64,000 bases of DNA from Arthrobacter sp. SO5 (GTDB lineage: Bacteria > Actinomycetota > Actinomycetes > Actinomycetales > Micrococcaceae): assembly GCF_020532805.1 (NCBI RefSeq), contig NZ_MQTQ01000075.1, forward strand, positions 1 to 64,000, read 5' to 3'. A program made the translations under genes and the position numbers. The notes under the pieces are model-generated. The model ran no database searches, had not been told where the DNA came from, and saw only the letters and a list, made by a program, of their open reading frames with translations. Shown in pieces: positions 1 through 9,504 of this stretch (positions within the stretch are counted from its first letter, which is position 1; each line of letters begins with the position of its first letter).

Positions 1-103
1 CAGGAGTACTTCGACAGCACAGCCGTCCCGGATGGGTCAGCCCCGATCCGTCACCAATCCGTTACCTCGGGCAACGGGGGACCGGCGCCGGTCAAGGCAA
101 GGG
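1..103. other. Window edge, no gene assigned
   Basis: The first 103 bases precede the stop of the minus-strand EAL gene. An open frame enters from the left edge on the plus strand and could be the 3' tail of an upstream gene, but nothing recognisable is encoded and it would overlap the EAL gene. I assign no feature. Confidence 0.4.
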
Positions 104-1177
104 TCACAACCACGCCCGCCGCGCCGCGTCAGGATCGGTCAGCAGCCCGACGTCCGGCGCGGGACTGTTCCAGCTTTCCCAGTCCCGGGGCAGGGCGGAA
201 GGCCGGCCCAGGAAATATCCCTGCCCGGCCGTTATTCCGAGCCCGGTGACGGCAGCGAGTTGATCGCTGGTTTCGATTCCCTCTGCAGTGACCGACGCGC
301 CGAACTGCCTGGCAATTATGGTCATGGCCTCACCGAACGAGTGGCGCAGCGGGTCCGTATCGATTCCCGCGATGAGATCCCGGTCAAGCTTGATGATCTC
401 CGGTTCGAGCAGCCTGACGTGACGGATCGAGGCAAAGTAGGAGCCCACATGGTCAATCGCCAGCCGGACTCCCAGCGCCCGAAGCGGTGCCAGCGCTGAC
501 GCCAGGGCAGCGGGCTCCTCGTCGGTCAGGGTCTCGGTGAGTTGAAGGACTGTGCGGCCCGGATGTAGAACCGATTCCCGGAGCAGCCCCGGCAGGAGCG
601 GATCAAGGCAGGTTGCCGGGGAGAGTTTCAGGGCCACGTACAGGTGCCCGGGCAGGCGCTGCGCGGCGATGAGGGCGGACTCCAGCGCCGCGAACTCCAA
701 GTCACTTCCCAGCTGTGCGCTGCTCGCTTCGGCGAACCAGTGGTCCGCACTGTCGCTCCCGTTGCTCACGAAGCGGGTGAGTGCTTCGACACCCACGACG
801 GCGTCCGTGGCGAGATCGAAGATCGGCTGGAAGGCCGTCAGGAGGGTCCGATGCGCAAGGACCGACTCAATTCGTGAGGCACCCGCGGTAGGGGGCAACG
901 CGTCGCCCGGGCCACTCTGGCCGGCGGCGAGGACTCTGAGTGAAGCAATATGCTCTGCCAGCGCCACTTCCGGGCGTCCCGGGTTGGCTGCATGGTGTTC
1001 GCGGAGCTGATCGCGCACTGGCGCGTTCTCCGGTGCAGTCTGTGACAATACTGCGTCGATAATCTCAGCGGCCTGCCGGCGTATCCCCGGAGTTGTCCCG
1101 GGCTGGTTGCCGGCGGCCGGGGCGTTCGGCGGTTGTATCTCGTTGGGTGATGGCACGTTGGATGACTCGGTCGGCAT
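104..1177 (-). CDS. EAL-domain protein, probably degenerate
   Basis: A 357-residue soluble protein. Residues about 33-82 form a small helical-looking domain (EIIDAVLSQTAPE ... NPGRPE) that reappears as a stand-alone 82-residue protein at 46376-46624. Residues about 105-340 are an EAL domain: the signature VEALTRF at about 131-133, LTE, IKLDRDL, TAEGIET and GQGYFLGRP are present. Two usually conserved metal-site positions differ: the Asn of the NLS motif is Lys (ALKLSP), and the second Asp of DDFG is His (AIDHVGS). Active EAL domains hydrolyse cyclic di-GMP; this one may bind it without hydrolysis, which is inference. The start has an AGAGGA ribosome site. It is divergent from the APC permease. 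There is no GGDEF or PAS partner. Confidence 0.85.
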   Translation of the reverse strand: MPTESSNVPSPNEIQPPNAPAAGNQPGTTPGIRRQAAEIIDAVLSQTAPENAPVRDQLREHHAANPGRPEVALAEHIASLRVLAAGQSGPGDALPPTAGASRIESVLAHRTLLTAFQPIFDLATDAVVGVEALTRFVSNGSDSADHWFAEASSAQLGSDLEFAALESALIAAQRLPGHLYVALKLSPATCLDPLLPGLLRESVLHPGRTVLQLTETLTDEEPAALASALAPLRALGVRLAIDHVGSYFASIRHVRLLEPEIIKLDRDLIAGIDTDPLRHSFGEAMTIIARQFGASVTAEGIETSDQLAAVTGLGITAGQGYFLGRPSALPRDWESWNSPAPDVGLLTDPDAARRAWL

Positions 1178-1405
1178 TGGCGGTTCCTCTGTTTGCCGTT
1201 CCGGCTGAGCCCGGAACCGGCCTGCACACGTCCCTGTCCCCAGACGGGCCGCGGCAGTCCGTTACCGCACTGTACCGCGCAAAGAGAAACCTGGCTACGA
1301 AGTGGAAGGACAGGATTCAGGACTGAGTCCCGTTAGGCTCGTGACAGTATGGAATTGCCCCGGCAGGCGCCAGGGCTCTCGTTTTCTTGTGAAGGGTCTT
1401 CAGCG

Positions 1406-2665
1406 TTGAGCCACCATCCCGTCCTGGCCCGCCGACTGAACACGTTCGACGCCGTGGCCATTGGCGTCGGGTCAATGATCGGCGCGGGAGTGTTCGCCGC
1501 CTTCACCCCCGCGGCCCAGGCCGCCGGGTCCGGATTGTTGATCGGACTTCTTGTTGCCGCGGTGGTGGCCTACTGCAACGCCACGGCCTCGGCCCAGCTC
1601 GCCGCTCAGTACCCGACGTCGGGCGGCACCTACGTCTATGGGCGCGAGCGGCTGGGTCCGTGGCCCGGCTTCCTGGCGGGCTGGGGTTTTGTGATCGGAA
1701 AGACTGCCAGCAGCGCGGCCATGGCACTGACCTTTGCCGCCTACGCTGCTCCTGCTGGCTGGGAGCGTCCGGTCGCGATCGGCGCCGTCGTCCTGCTGGC
1801 GGCCGTCAATTACCGGGGAGTGACCCGCACAGCTGCCCTGACCCGGATCATTGTTGTCGCCGTCCTGGCTTCCCTCGCCGTCGTCGTGGCCGCCTGTTGG
1901 ATCCCCGGTACTGCCGACCCCCTTCGCGTGGCCGACGGCGGCCTGCTTGCGCACGGCTGGTACGGGATCCTGCAGTCCGCCGGGCTGCTGTTCTTCGCCT
2001 TCGCGGGCTACGCCCGCATCGCCACGATGGGCGAAGAAGTCATCAATCCGCGCACGACGATCCCCCGGGCAATCGTGATCGCCCTCGCCATCGCCGCCGT
2101 CGTCTATGCCGTGATCGCGGTGAGCATCCTCTCCGTGCTCGGTCCGGATGGCATCGCGGGCACGCCCACCCCGCTTGCCGCCGCCGTGTCCGCCGGATCC
2201 TGGGGCTGGGCCGCCCCCATTGTGGGCGTCGGCGCCGCGCTCGCTTCCCTCGGTGCGCTGCTGGCGCTGATCGCGGGACTGGGCCGGACCAGCCTGGCAA
2301 TGGCGCGGGAGGCGGACCTGCCGCGCTGGCTGGCCGCCGTGCACCCGCGCTTCAAAGTCCCGCACCGGGCGGAGCTGGTGCTGGCGGCTGCCATCTGCCT
2401 GATCATCGGCGTCGCCGACCTTCGGGGCGCCATCGGGTTCTCATCCTTCGGCGTGCTGGTCTACTACCTGGTCGCCAACCTCTCCGCGTACACCCAGAAC
2501 TCCGAACACCGACGCTACCCGAAGGCACTGCAGGTGGCGGGCGCAATGTCCTGCGTGGCCCTGGTTGCCACGCTGCCCGTGGGTTCCGTGATCGCGGGGA
2601 TGGTCATGTTCGCTGCAGGCATCCTTTACCGGGGACTGCGCCTGCTCCTGGCGAAGAGGCCGTAA
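1406..2665 (+). CDS. APC family amino acid permease
   Basis: A polytopic membrane protein of about 419 residues with roughly 12 hydrophobic segments. The first one carries the APC-superfamily helix motif IGVGSMIGAGVF, so it is probably an amino acid/polyamine:proton symporter or antiporter in the cytoplasmic membrane; the substrate is not readable. I prefer the TTG at 1406, which follows a GAAGGG ribosome site by nine bases and starts the protein just before RRLNTFDAVAIG. An in-frame ATG at 1349 lacks such a site. The gene converges with the SHOCT gene at 2688, leaving only 22 bases. Confidence 0.85.
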   Translation: MSHHPVLARRLNTFDAVAIGVGSMIGAGVFAAFTPAAQAAGSGLLIGLLVAAVVAYCNATASAQLAAQYPTSGGTYVYGRERLGPWPGFLAGWGFVIGKTASSAAMALTFAAYAAPAGWERPVAIGAVVLLAAVNYRGVTRTAALTRIIVVAVLASLAVVVAACWIPGTADPLRVADGGLLAHGWYGILQSAGLLFFAFAGYARIATMGEEVINPRTTIPRAIVIALAIAAVVYAVIAVSILSVLGPDGIAGTPTPLAAAVSAGSWGWAAPIVGVGAALASLGALLALIAGLGRTSLAMAREADLPRWLAAVHPRFKVPHRAELVLAAAICLIIGVADLRGAIGFSSFGVLVYYLVANLSAYTQNSEHRRYPKALQVAGAMSCVALVATLPVGSVIAGMVMFAAGILYRGLRLLLAKRP

Positions 2666-2687
2666 GTCCCACGGCCGGACTGGCAGG

Positions 2688-3092
2688 TCAGACCATCACC
2701 TTGCTCTTGAGCGTTTCAAACTCTGCGGCACTGATGGTTCCGGAATCCAGGAGAGCCTTGGCTTTGGCGATCTCCTCGCTCGGGCTGGATGATGCGGCCG
2801 GCCCGGATGCTGCGGCGCTGCGGATGTAGGCCTCGGTGGATTCCTGGTCTTGGCGCGCCCGTTCCCTGGACCGCTGGGTCATGCCCTTGCCGCGGGCAAT
2901 CAAGTAGACCACCAGGGTCAAGAAGGGAAGGAATGCCAGGAGGACGATCCAGACGGCCTTAAGCCAGCCGTTCAGCGTGTCGTCGCGAAAAACGTCGCCA
3001 ATGACAATGAACAAGGCATAGAGGAAGGCGAAAAATACATAAACGAAGAAGAACCACAAGAAAATAGTCCAAAAACTATCCCAGAAATTCAT
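2688..3092 (-). CDS. PLDc_N/SHOCT small membrane protein
   Basis: A 134-residue protein with two N-terminal membrane helices (about residues 5-35 and 43-66). These resemble the membrane part called the phospholipase D N-terminal domain, but no phospholipase domain follows. A charged linker leads to a C-terminal SHOCT motif (about 104-132, SEEIAKAKALLDSGTISAAEFETLK). The function of this arrangement is unknown; SHOCT modules are thought to mediate oligomerisation. A paralogue with the same layout lies at 9505-9882 and both begin M-N/T-FWD, which fixes the start. It has its own upstream region of about 210 bases shared with the LuxR regulator end. Confidence 0.85.
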   Translation of the reverse strand: MNFWDSFWTIFLWFFFVYVFFAFLYALFIVIGDVFRDDTLNGWLKAVWIVLLAFLPFLTLVVYLIARGKGMTQRSRERARQDQESTEAYIRSAAASGPAASSSPSEEIAKAKALLDSGTISAAEFETLKSKVMV

Positions 3093-3304
3093 TCTGGATC
3101 CCTGCTTTCAATTAATGCAGCGTTGTACGTGAGCGCAGCCTGCGTCGGGCATGAGGCTGGATGCAGGTCTCCCCTGCCTGAGGCACATGGGGGCTTGCAA
3201 AACTGGGAATATCCCGAAGATTTATCGATCCATCGTCAGGTGCGGTCTCGACACTCGGGCTCTCCTTTCCGCGTGGACGGGGTGGCTTTGCCACGATGGG
3301 CCAG

Positions 3305-5947
3305 TCATACGATCCCGCGTTCGGCCGCCATCTTGAGCGCATCGCGCCGGCTGGCTGCCCCGAGTTTTCGGTAAATTGACCGTTCGTGGGTCTTCACCGT
3401 GTTCACGGAAATGAACAGGGCCGCTCCTATTTCAGCTGCGGTCATGATGGAGCGCATGTAGGCAAGGACTTCGCGTTCGCGCCCTGTGAGGCTCCACTGT
3501 GAATCCGTCCCGATGGCGTGATCTGCCGCGTGGCGTGCAAGCCGCGCGGCGATGAAGGATTCATGAGTTGTGCCCCACACAGCATGCTGACTGAGAAGGT
3601 CGGCGAGTTCGTCTGCACGCTCGGTGAAAGGGCGCACCACGGACTGGGGTTCGGCCCGGTAAGCGGCGTGTTCAATCCGCTCGTGCGCCGTAGCTGAGTC
3701 TCCGCTCCCGTGGGCCAGGAGTGCCTCGGTCAGGCTCAAGCTGGTGTCGATATATGCATTGCGCCGGCGTTTTGTCATGGACTCGGCGCAGCGCCGGGCC
3801 GCCGTTATCTCTCCTCCCCTGCGGAGCAGCTCTGCCAGGAGGGTGTCCACCAGCGGAGCGTGCCCGCCCGCACCCAGAGGCCGAACGATCGTCAAGGCAC
3901 CGTCCACATCGCCGCTTGCTTCGGTGACTTTGGCTGCCGTGATGGTATGAAAGTCGGTCCACGACACTCGATAGATCCCCCGCTCATGTTCGGAAGCAAG
4001 CACCGCGCTGGAGGCGGAAAGGTGGGATGGATCGCCGGTGGCACAATCGGCCAGAACCTGGTAAAGGATCCCGAGCGGCGCAAGCGGGAGCAGCTTGCCG
4101 CCTAAGCGCAAGGCCTTGGCAAGGTGCGCGCGGGCGTTTTTCAGATCGTCCGTCCAGTAGCACGCAATGCCGCGTGCCAGCCACGCCGCTGCCATCCGCT
4201 CCTGCGAGCTCCTGCCCAGCCTCTCGGCCCGTTCCAACGCGTTGGCTCCTTGATTGGCTGCATTCACCAGGTCCCCGGCGGCCGCGAACGCCAATGCGAG
4301 TTCTGCTGTGGCGGACACCCCGATCCCGGTCCGCGGGTTTGAATGAGCCGTGGCGCCGGCCGCCGGGAGCGGGGCGATCGCTTGCACCCCGTCCCGGTGC
4401 AACCGAACCTCAGCCGGACCAAGGAGCAGCAGGTCTGTCGCGTCGAGGGTGGGATTGCCGTCCGCTGAAATCTCGACGAATCGCTGGAAGTCGTGGGCGA
4501 CGGCGCGTGGATTAGCCGGGCCGCCCAGGGGCAGAGCTTCAGAAGGGTCCACACGGTCAGACGTCGCGTGGCGCGCTGCATCCAGGGCAGAGGCGCCGGC
4601 CAAGGCACCCCGCGAAAATTCAGAGGCCGCCGCAACGGCCCCGGCGACGGCCCGGCAGGCGGACCTGATCATCAGTATCTCCGGGTCCTCGCCCCACGGG
4701 GCCGGCAGGTCGCGGCACACTTGTTCGAGGGTGCGGGCATCGTTGCGGAGCAGGAACTCGAGCCAATGCGGTCCGAGCGATGCCGCCGCAAGCCCCGGCG
4801 AGCGCCCGTTCAAAGCTTGAGCAACGCTTTCGCACACGTCGACGTCCCGAAAGTAGTGGGCCGCCACGCGGTGAAGTCGTTCAGCGAGAAGCGGGTCCCG
4901 GCGCTCCAGTATGCGGCGGCACTGCACCGCGAAGAGCGTATGCCAGCGGTACATCGATTCACCGCCGCGGTCATCGTGCCCCTCGATGAAAAAGCCATTG
5001 CGGAGGCATTCCTGGAGGCACATACCGCCACCCGGCCGGCCATACAGCTCGGTGGCGAGCCGGCTGCTGATCCAGTCGCACGTGGTGGCGCGCAGCACAA
5101 AGTCTGCCAGCGAAGGTTCCAGCTGGTCGACTACTTCCTCTGCGACGTAATCGACAAGAGATACGTGCGTTGGCAGGGCGATCGCAGCCCGGTCCCGGGA
5201 ATTCTGCGTCTGTGCCAGGGCTACCAGGCTGGCGTGCACGGCCACGGGCCATCCGGAGGTCATCTGCCACAGGGACCCAGCATCAAACGCGGAGTCCTGC
5301 CCAAGGGCAGAGGCAAGCTCGGCGACTTCCCCCCGGGTAAAGGCGAGCTCGGCCGCCTGGACTTCACCGATGCCTTCCCCGTAACGCAGTCTCTCCAGCT
5401 GGATGGAAGGATGGCCACGCCCGGAGAGGACCAGCCGCAAAGCTGGCGGAGCCGACGCGGCGAGCACGCCGACGATTCCCTGGGCTAGCCCTGCGCCGGC
5501 CAGATGGACGTCGTCAATGACCAGGGCAACCGGCTCCGTGAGGTGTTCGAGGGCTCCGAGCAGAAGATCGTAGGAGACCGCACGGTCGCGGGCAAGATTC
5601 TGGTCGAGGGCCAACAGGATGTGGTTGCCGGGAAGAGGGAGTTTGCCGGCCGCGGACTGAATCGCCCCGAGGACCCCGTGGAAGAGCCGTTCAGGTTCGG
5701 TGTCGAACCTGTCCAGGGACAGCCACGCGCAATTCAGGTCCGAATTGCGGACCCAGTCGCCCAAGAAAGTGGACTTACCGTAGCCGGCAGGCGCGGCGAC
5801 AAGGGTGAGCCGATGCGAAGCGACGGCCGCTGCCAAGTCGCGTTCCAGACGCGGACGCTCCAGCGCTCCCGGGCCGCGCAGGGGTGGCCGGATCTTGAAT
5901 TGAGGAGCAGGCACATATCCGGAGATTACGGCGTCTTCCATGTGCAA
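3305..5947 (-). CDS. LuxR family ATP-dependent regulator (MalT/LAL type)
   Basis: An 880-residue regulator. A P-loop (AAPAGYGKST, about 51-60) and Walker B (VALVIDDVH, about 140) define an N-terminal STAND-type ATPase, followed by a long alpha-helical, TPR-like middle, and a C-terminal LuxR helix-turn-helix (LTGREREVLAYM ... SVNTVKTHERSIYRKLGA, about 815-880). Size and layout match the large ATP-binding LuxR (LAL/MalT) class, which oligomerises on inducer and ATP binding to activate promoters. The inducer and targets cannot be read. An alternative ATG lies two codons downstream. The nearest divergent gene is the ion channel at 6100, separated by 152 bases that probably hold both promoters. 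Confidence 0.88.
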   Translation of the reverse strand: MHMEDAVISGYVPAPQFKIRPPLRGPGALERPRLERDLAAAVASHRLTLVAAPAGYGKSTFLGDWVRNSDLNCAWLSLDRFDTEPERLFHGVLGAIQSAAGKLPLPGNHILLALDQNLARDRAVSYDLLLGALEHLTEPVALVIDDVHLAGAGLAQGIVGVLAASAPPALRLVLSGRGHPSIQLERLRYGEGIGEVQAAELAFTRGEVAELASALGQDSAFDAGSLWQMTSGWPVAVHASLVALAQTQNSRDRAAIALPTHVSLVDYVAEEVVDQLEPSLADFVLRATTCDWISSRLATELYGRPGGGMCLQECLRNGFFIEGHDDRGGESMYRWHTLFAVQCRRILERRDPLLAERLHRVAAHYFRDVDVCESVAQALNGRSPGLAAASLGPHWLEFLLRNDARTLEQVCRDLPAPWGEDPEILMIRSACRAVAGAVAAASEFSRGALAGASALDAARHATSDRVDPSEALPLGGPANPRAVAHDFQRFVEISADGNPTLDATDLLLLGPAEVRLHRDGVQAIAPLPAAGATAHSNPRTGIGVSATAELALAFAAAGDLVNAANQGANALERAERLGRSSQERMAAAWLARGIACYWTDDLKNARAHLAKALRLGGKLLPLAPLGILYQVLADCATGDPSHLSASSAVLASEHERGIYRVSWTDFHTITAAKVTEASGDVDGALTIVRPLGAGGHAPLVDTLLAELLRRGGEITAARRCAESMTKRRRNAYIDTSLSLTEALLAHGSGDSATAHERIEHAAYRAEPQSVVRPFTERADELADLLSQHAVWGTTHESFIAARLARHAADHAIGTDSQWSLTGREREVLAYMRSIMTAAEIGAALFISVNTVKTHERSIYRKLGAASRRDALKMAAERGIV

Positions 5948-6099
5948 AAGGCTAGGGCCACTTGAGACGGCACGAATAGGTCCATTGTGCCCTTTCTGTC
6001 CTCTTTACGGGCGCGCCTACTTTGCGATGCACCGTCCGCTGACGGCCCGGCCCGAGCCCCCGCCCAGGGGTGGTTTTCCCCGCGGGAGTATCATCAGTC

Positions 6100-6660
6100 A
6101 TGGCAATTAACCGCGGCAGCCGCAAGGAGCCGGTCTTGGTCCGCCAACTCGACAAGATTGGCAGGCGCCGCGTCATTGTTGCCGCGGCAATACGCTTGAT
6201 GGTTGTCCTGGCAATTATCCTGTCCCTCTTTTTCCTCATTCCGGTCGATGGATTCAATGCTGACAACCCTGCCGGCGCGTGGATCCGGCTTGGGGCTGTC
6301 ATCCTCGTTTTTCTCATTGCCTTGGCCCTGCAACTGCGTATGATCCTCGCGGCAAAAGTCCCCCAAGTCCGGGCGGCCGAAGCGCTTGTGGAAACGATAC
6401 TGATGTTTGTGTGCCTGTTCGCGCTGCTGTACTCGTCAATGTCCGCTACAGACCGTTCGACGTTCAGCGAACCATTGGGCAAGATAGATTCGCTGTACTT
6501 CACCACTTCCACGTTCGCCACTGTGGGGTTCGGAGACATTACACCCACGAATCAGCTCGCGCGGGCCATCGTGTCCGTTCAGATGATCGCTGATCTGGGT
6601 GCTCTTGTGCTGGTCGCAAAGGTCACCTTTTTCGCGGCGGGCAGACGTCTGGGCCGATAA
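6100..6660 (+). CDS. Two-pore-helix type potassium channel (Ion_trans_2)
   Basis: A 186-residue membrane protein with four hydrophobic segments. The last pair brackets a pore loop with the selectivity-filter sequence TVGFGDITPTN, the GFG variant of the K+ channel signature. The first two helices (about 25-47 and 58-80) are not an obvious voltage sensor because they lack a regular arginine ladder. It probably conducts K+ across the cytoplasmic membrane. I chose the ATG at 6100, preceded by CGGGAG; a GTG ten codons upstream is in frame but adds no conserved sequence. The product ends shortly after the last helix, with no cytosolic RCK regulatory domain. Confidence 0.85.
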   Translation: MAINRGSRKEPVLVRQLDKIGRRRVIVAAAIRLMVVLAIILSLFFLIPVDGFNADNPAGAWIRLGAVILVFLIALALQLRMILAAKVPQVRAAEALVETILMFVCLFALLYSSMSATDRSTFSEPLGKIDSLYFTTSTFATVGFGDITPTNQLARAIVSVQMIADLGALVLVAKVTFFAAGRRLGR

Positions 6661-7118
6661 CTCAGCCCGCGGCAGCCTTTCTCACACGAGGGGGACGGTC
6701 GCGGCGCGATGGAACCGCGCGGGCGGACAATCCAGCAAGACCCAGCCGCGAAAAATGGCAACGCCGAACACCGGCTGCGGGTAGCCGGGCAATATCCCGC
6801 CACCGCCTGTGTGGCCCGCGCGCATGCGGGCTCGTTCCCCATCGCGGCCAATCACCCTTTGGGGGTGGGGTGAACCCGTCGTGGAGTGTGGAGAATAAAC
6901 AGTGGTATGACTGCCCGACAGGCGCCCACCCGCCCGTACCTGAAACCCTTTCACCGCGGTCCTTACTTTGGAGTTGGTTCCCGTGTCGCTACCTCGTAGC
7001 CGTGTCCCTTTCCCAGCGCTGGAGAGCAAGGCGACGGAAAGTTCGGCGACGGTGCCGGCGTCGTCCGGCTGGACCTTCTGGCCAGTGCGGCAAGCCGAAA
7101 CGCGGACGGTGCGTCCCC
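6661..7118. other. 458-base intergenic region
   Basis: This lies between the ion channel and the next membrane protein. An open frame continues upstream of 7119 to 6870, but its translation is arginine- and cysteine-rich with no family resemblance and I consider it non-coding. No clear terminator, repeat or RNA structure stands out. Confidence 0.4.
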
Positions 7119-8537
7119 ATGCCTAGTCATGATCCGGCCGGCTCCCCCGGCAACCCGGAGCAGCAGGAACTACTTCAGTTGCGGGCCGAGGTTCAACGGC
7201 TGCAGCTCGAGCGGGACGAGGCCAGAGAGGCAAGCCCGAAGTCTTCGGGTCCCCCAGGTGGACTGGCTCGACGGATCGTGGCCGTTGTCCTGGTGGTGCT
7301 TACCGCCGTCCTGGCCCTCGCTGCCGTTCCGGCACTGTACCTGCGCAGCGAGGTACTCGACGCGGATCGTTACGTGGCCACCGTCGCACCATTGGCCTCC
7401 GACCCTGCCATCCAGGCCGAAATCGCAGACAAGGTCACCGCACAGATCACCGAAGCGCTGGACATCGAAGCGATCACGCGGGATGCGATGACCGAACTCG
7501 GAAAAGTCGCGCCTCGAGTGGCAGGCGTGGTCACCGGACTGGCGCCGGCCATTGCTGCACAGACCAGATCGCTGATCCATTCCGCCGTTTCCAAATTCGT
7601 GGCGAGCCAACAATTTCAGGATCTTTGGATCCAGGTCAACCGCGTGGGCCACCAGGGTCTCGTCAACCTTGCGACAGGAAACACGGGCGGCGCCGTCAGC
7701 ATCGACCAGGGCGGCACCGTGACGATCTCCACGAAAGAGATCATCTCCCGGGTGAAGAGTGCCCTGGTTCAGCAAGGCGTCGACATCGCCGCCAGGATTC
7801 CGGAGATTGACCGGCAGATCCCCCTGTTGCAGACGCCCGAACTGGCCAGGGCAGCGCAGGCAATCAGGACGCTGGACCAGACAGCCCCCATACTGGGCTG
7901 GCTGACGGTAATCAGCGCCGTCGGTGCCATTCTTTTCGCACCGCGGGGCTGGAAACGGCGCACGTTGAGCTACGTGGGTTTGGGCATAGCCGCCGCCATG
8001 GCTGTGCTGGCGCTCGGCCTGGCCGTAGGGCTGAACATCTTCCTCGCCACCATCCCGCAGGACGCGGTCTCCCCCGCAGCTGCTGCAAGCCTCGTGGATA
8101 CCCTGCTGACACCCCTGCGGGCCAGCGTCCGGCTTGTCTTCGTGGTGGCGCTGCTGATCGCCGTGGGCGCCTTCCTGGGTGGCCACTCGCGCCCCGCCGA
8201 GTTTGTGAGGCAGGGTATTGCAGGGGCCGGAGACTACCTGTCCGGCAAGGTCGGCGCCGGTCAGGTTAAGCCGTGGCAACGCTGGCTGGCTCGCTACCGG
8301 CGGATCCTAGAAACCACCGTCGTCGGCGTTGCCGTGCTGGTGCTCGTCTTGTGGCAGTACCCGACGGCCGCAGTGGCCATCTGGACAGCCGTCCTTGCCG
8401 GGCTGTCGGTTGTGCTTATCGAGATCCTGTGCCGCCCGGCTGTTGCCCCGGGCCCCATCGCCGAAGGCCCTGCGGCCGGGGCCGCCGCGGCCAGTCCCCC
8501 GGAGTCGCCTGGGATTACTTCAGGCCCCGGACAATAG
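7119..8537 (+). CDS. Membrane protein with coiled-coil N-terminus, function unknown
   Basis: A 472-residue protein when started at the ATG at 7119. Residues about 12-37 are a short coiled coil (QQELLQLRAEVQRLQLERDEA). A transmembrane segment follows at about 50-70, then a roughly 170-residue presumably extracytoplasmic helical region, and three further transmembrane stretches near 255-275, 285-310 and 335-360. Another pair follows at about 400-440, and the tail is Ala/Pro/Gly-rich. I do not recognise a named family; similar proteins in actinobacteria are annotated as integral membrane proteins. It converges with the amidotransferase gene, with nine bases between their stops. Confidence 0.75.
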   Translation: MPSHDPAGSPGNPEQQELLQLRAEVQRLQLERDEAREASPKSSGPPGGLARRIVAVVLVVLTAVLALAAVPALYLRSEVLDADRYVATVAPLASDPAIQAEIADKVTAQITEALDIEAITRDAMTELGKVAPRVAGVVTGLAPAIAAQTRSLIHSAVSKFVASQQFQDLWIQVNRVGHQGLVNLATGNTGGAVSIDQGGTVTISTKEIISRVKSALVQQGVDIAARIPEIDRQIPLLQTPELARAAQAIRTLDQTAPILGWLTVISAVGAILFAPRGWKRRTLSYVGLGIAAAMAVLALGLAVGLNIFLATIPQDAVSPAAAASLVDTLLTPLRASVRLVFVVALLIAVGAFLGGHSRPAEFVRQGIAGAGDYLSGKVGAGQVKPWQRWLARYRRILETTVVGVAVLVLVLWQYPTAAVAIWTAVLAGLSVVLIEILCRPAVAPGPIAEGPAAGAAAASPPESPGITSGPGQ

Positions 8538-8546
8538 GCGCTGGGT

Positions 8547-9377
8547 CTAGGCTGTGGCGGGCAGGAACGGAAAGAAGTCCGCATCGCCTTCGTGAACCAC
8601 AACGCACGTTGACTCCGGTATTTCCTGCCACGCTCCCTGTAGATCCCCCAGCGGCTCCGACACCACCAACCGTGTATCGTCGGACAGCTCATGGAGGACC
8701 GGATTGTCCGGGTACTGGACGCGGAGCGTCGACATGTCGGCACTGTGGAAGAGCGATCGGGAACGGCGTTCGCTCGAGTAGCGGAATGTCCACGTGGTGT
8801 CGCCGTCAGTAGTGGCTACTGTCATCTGGATCGGATTCTCGATGCCGTGGCTCCGGCCGGTCTCTTCAACCAGGCCAACCGCGGCTGCTACCGCCGCGCG
8901 AGGATCCCGTTCCAGGCCGAAGGTGAGCGCGAGGAAGAAGAACAATTCGGAGTCCGTTGATCCCTCGATCTGAGGAAAGAGTGCGGGTTCGACGGCCAAA
9001 GCGAGGTCGCGCTTGACGGCCGGAAAGTCCTTGATGAGGCCGTTGTGCATCCACAGCCAGCGGCCGTGCCGGAAGGGATGGCAGTTCGTCTGTTGGACTG
9101 CGGAGCCGGTGGAGGCGCGGATGTGCGCGAAGACGCGGCCGGCGGACGCGTGAGCTGCGAGCTCCCGCAGGTTACGGTCGTTCCAGGCCGGCTCCGTGCT
9201 GCTGAACAACCCGGGCTCGGCCCTGGTTCCGTACCAGCCGACACCGAAGCCATCCCCATTGGTGGTTTCGACTCCCAGCCGCGAGTGTTTGCTCTGCATA
9301 ACCAGCGAATTGGCGGGCTTGAAAAGCAGCTCCTCCAAATTCACCGGTGAACCCGAATACGCGAGCCAGCGACACAT
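8547..9377 (-). CDS. Class II glutamine amidotransferase
   Basis: A 276-residue protein starting MCRWLAYSG, so Cys2 becomes the N-terminal nucleophile after removal of Met, as in Ntn-type glutaminase domains. NGDGFGVGWYG, FAHIRAST, TNCHPF and the MHNG loop are typical of the GATase_4 family, which includes EgtC-like gamma-glutamyl hydrolases. There is no synthetase or sugar isomerase domain, so this is a stand-alone amidohydrolase. The surrounding genes are not an ergothioneine cluster, so I do not call it EgtC. Its ribosome site is very strong (repeated GGAGG just upstream). Confidence 0.88.
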   Translation of the reverse strand: MCRWLAYSGSPVNLEELLFKPANSLVMQSKHSRLGVETTNGDGFGVGWYGTRAEPGLFSSTEPAWNDRNLRELAAHASAGRVFAHIRASTGSAVQQTNCHPFRHGRWLWMHNGLIKDFPAVKRDLALAVEPALFPQIEGSTDSELFFFLALTFGLERDPRAAVAAAVGLVEETGRSHGIENPIQMTVATTDGDTTWTFRYSSERRSRSLFHSADMSTLRVQYPDNPVLHELSDDTRLVVSEPLGDLQGAWQEIPESTCVVVHEGDADFFPFLPATA

Positions 9378-9504
9378 GGCAACCTCCTCCTTCTCCTCCT
9401 TGTGAAGAGAATTCGATCCGTTGAAAAGAATTCGATCACGGTGGAGGCGCCCGGCGGATCATCCCTCGCGGATGGTCCGGCCCCGCCCTCCTCCTGCGAC
9501 CCAG

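Noticed and set aside
6870..7118. N-terminal extension of the membrane protein at 7119
   Set aside because: The translated region is Arg/Cys-rich, has no helix or signal pattern and precedes a natural ATG before the coiled coil.
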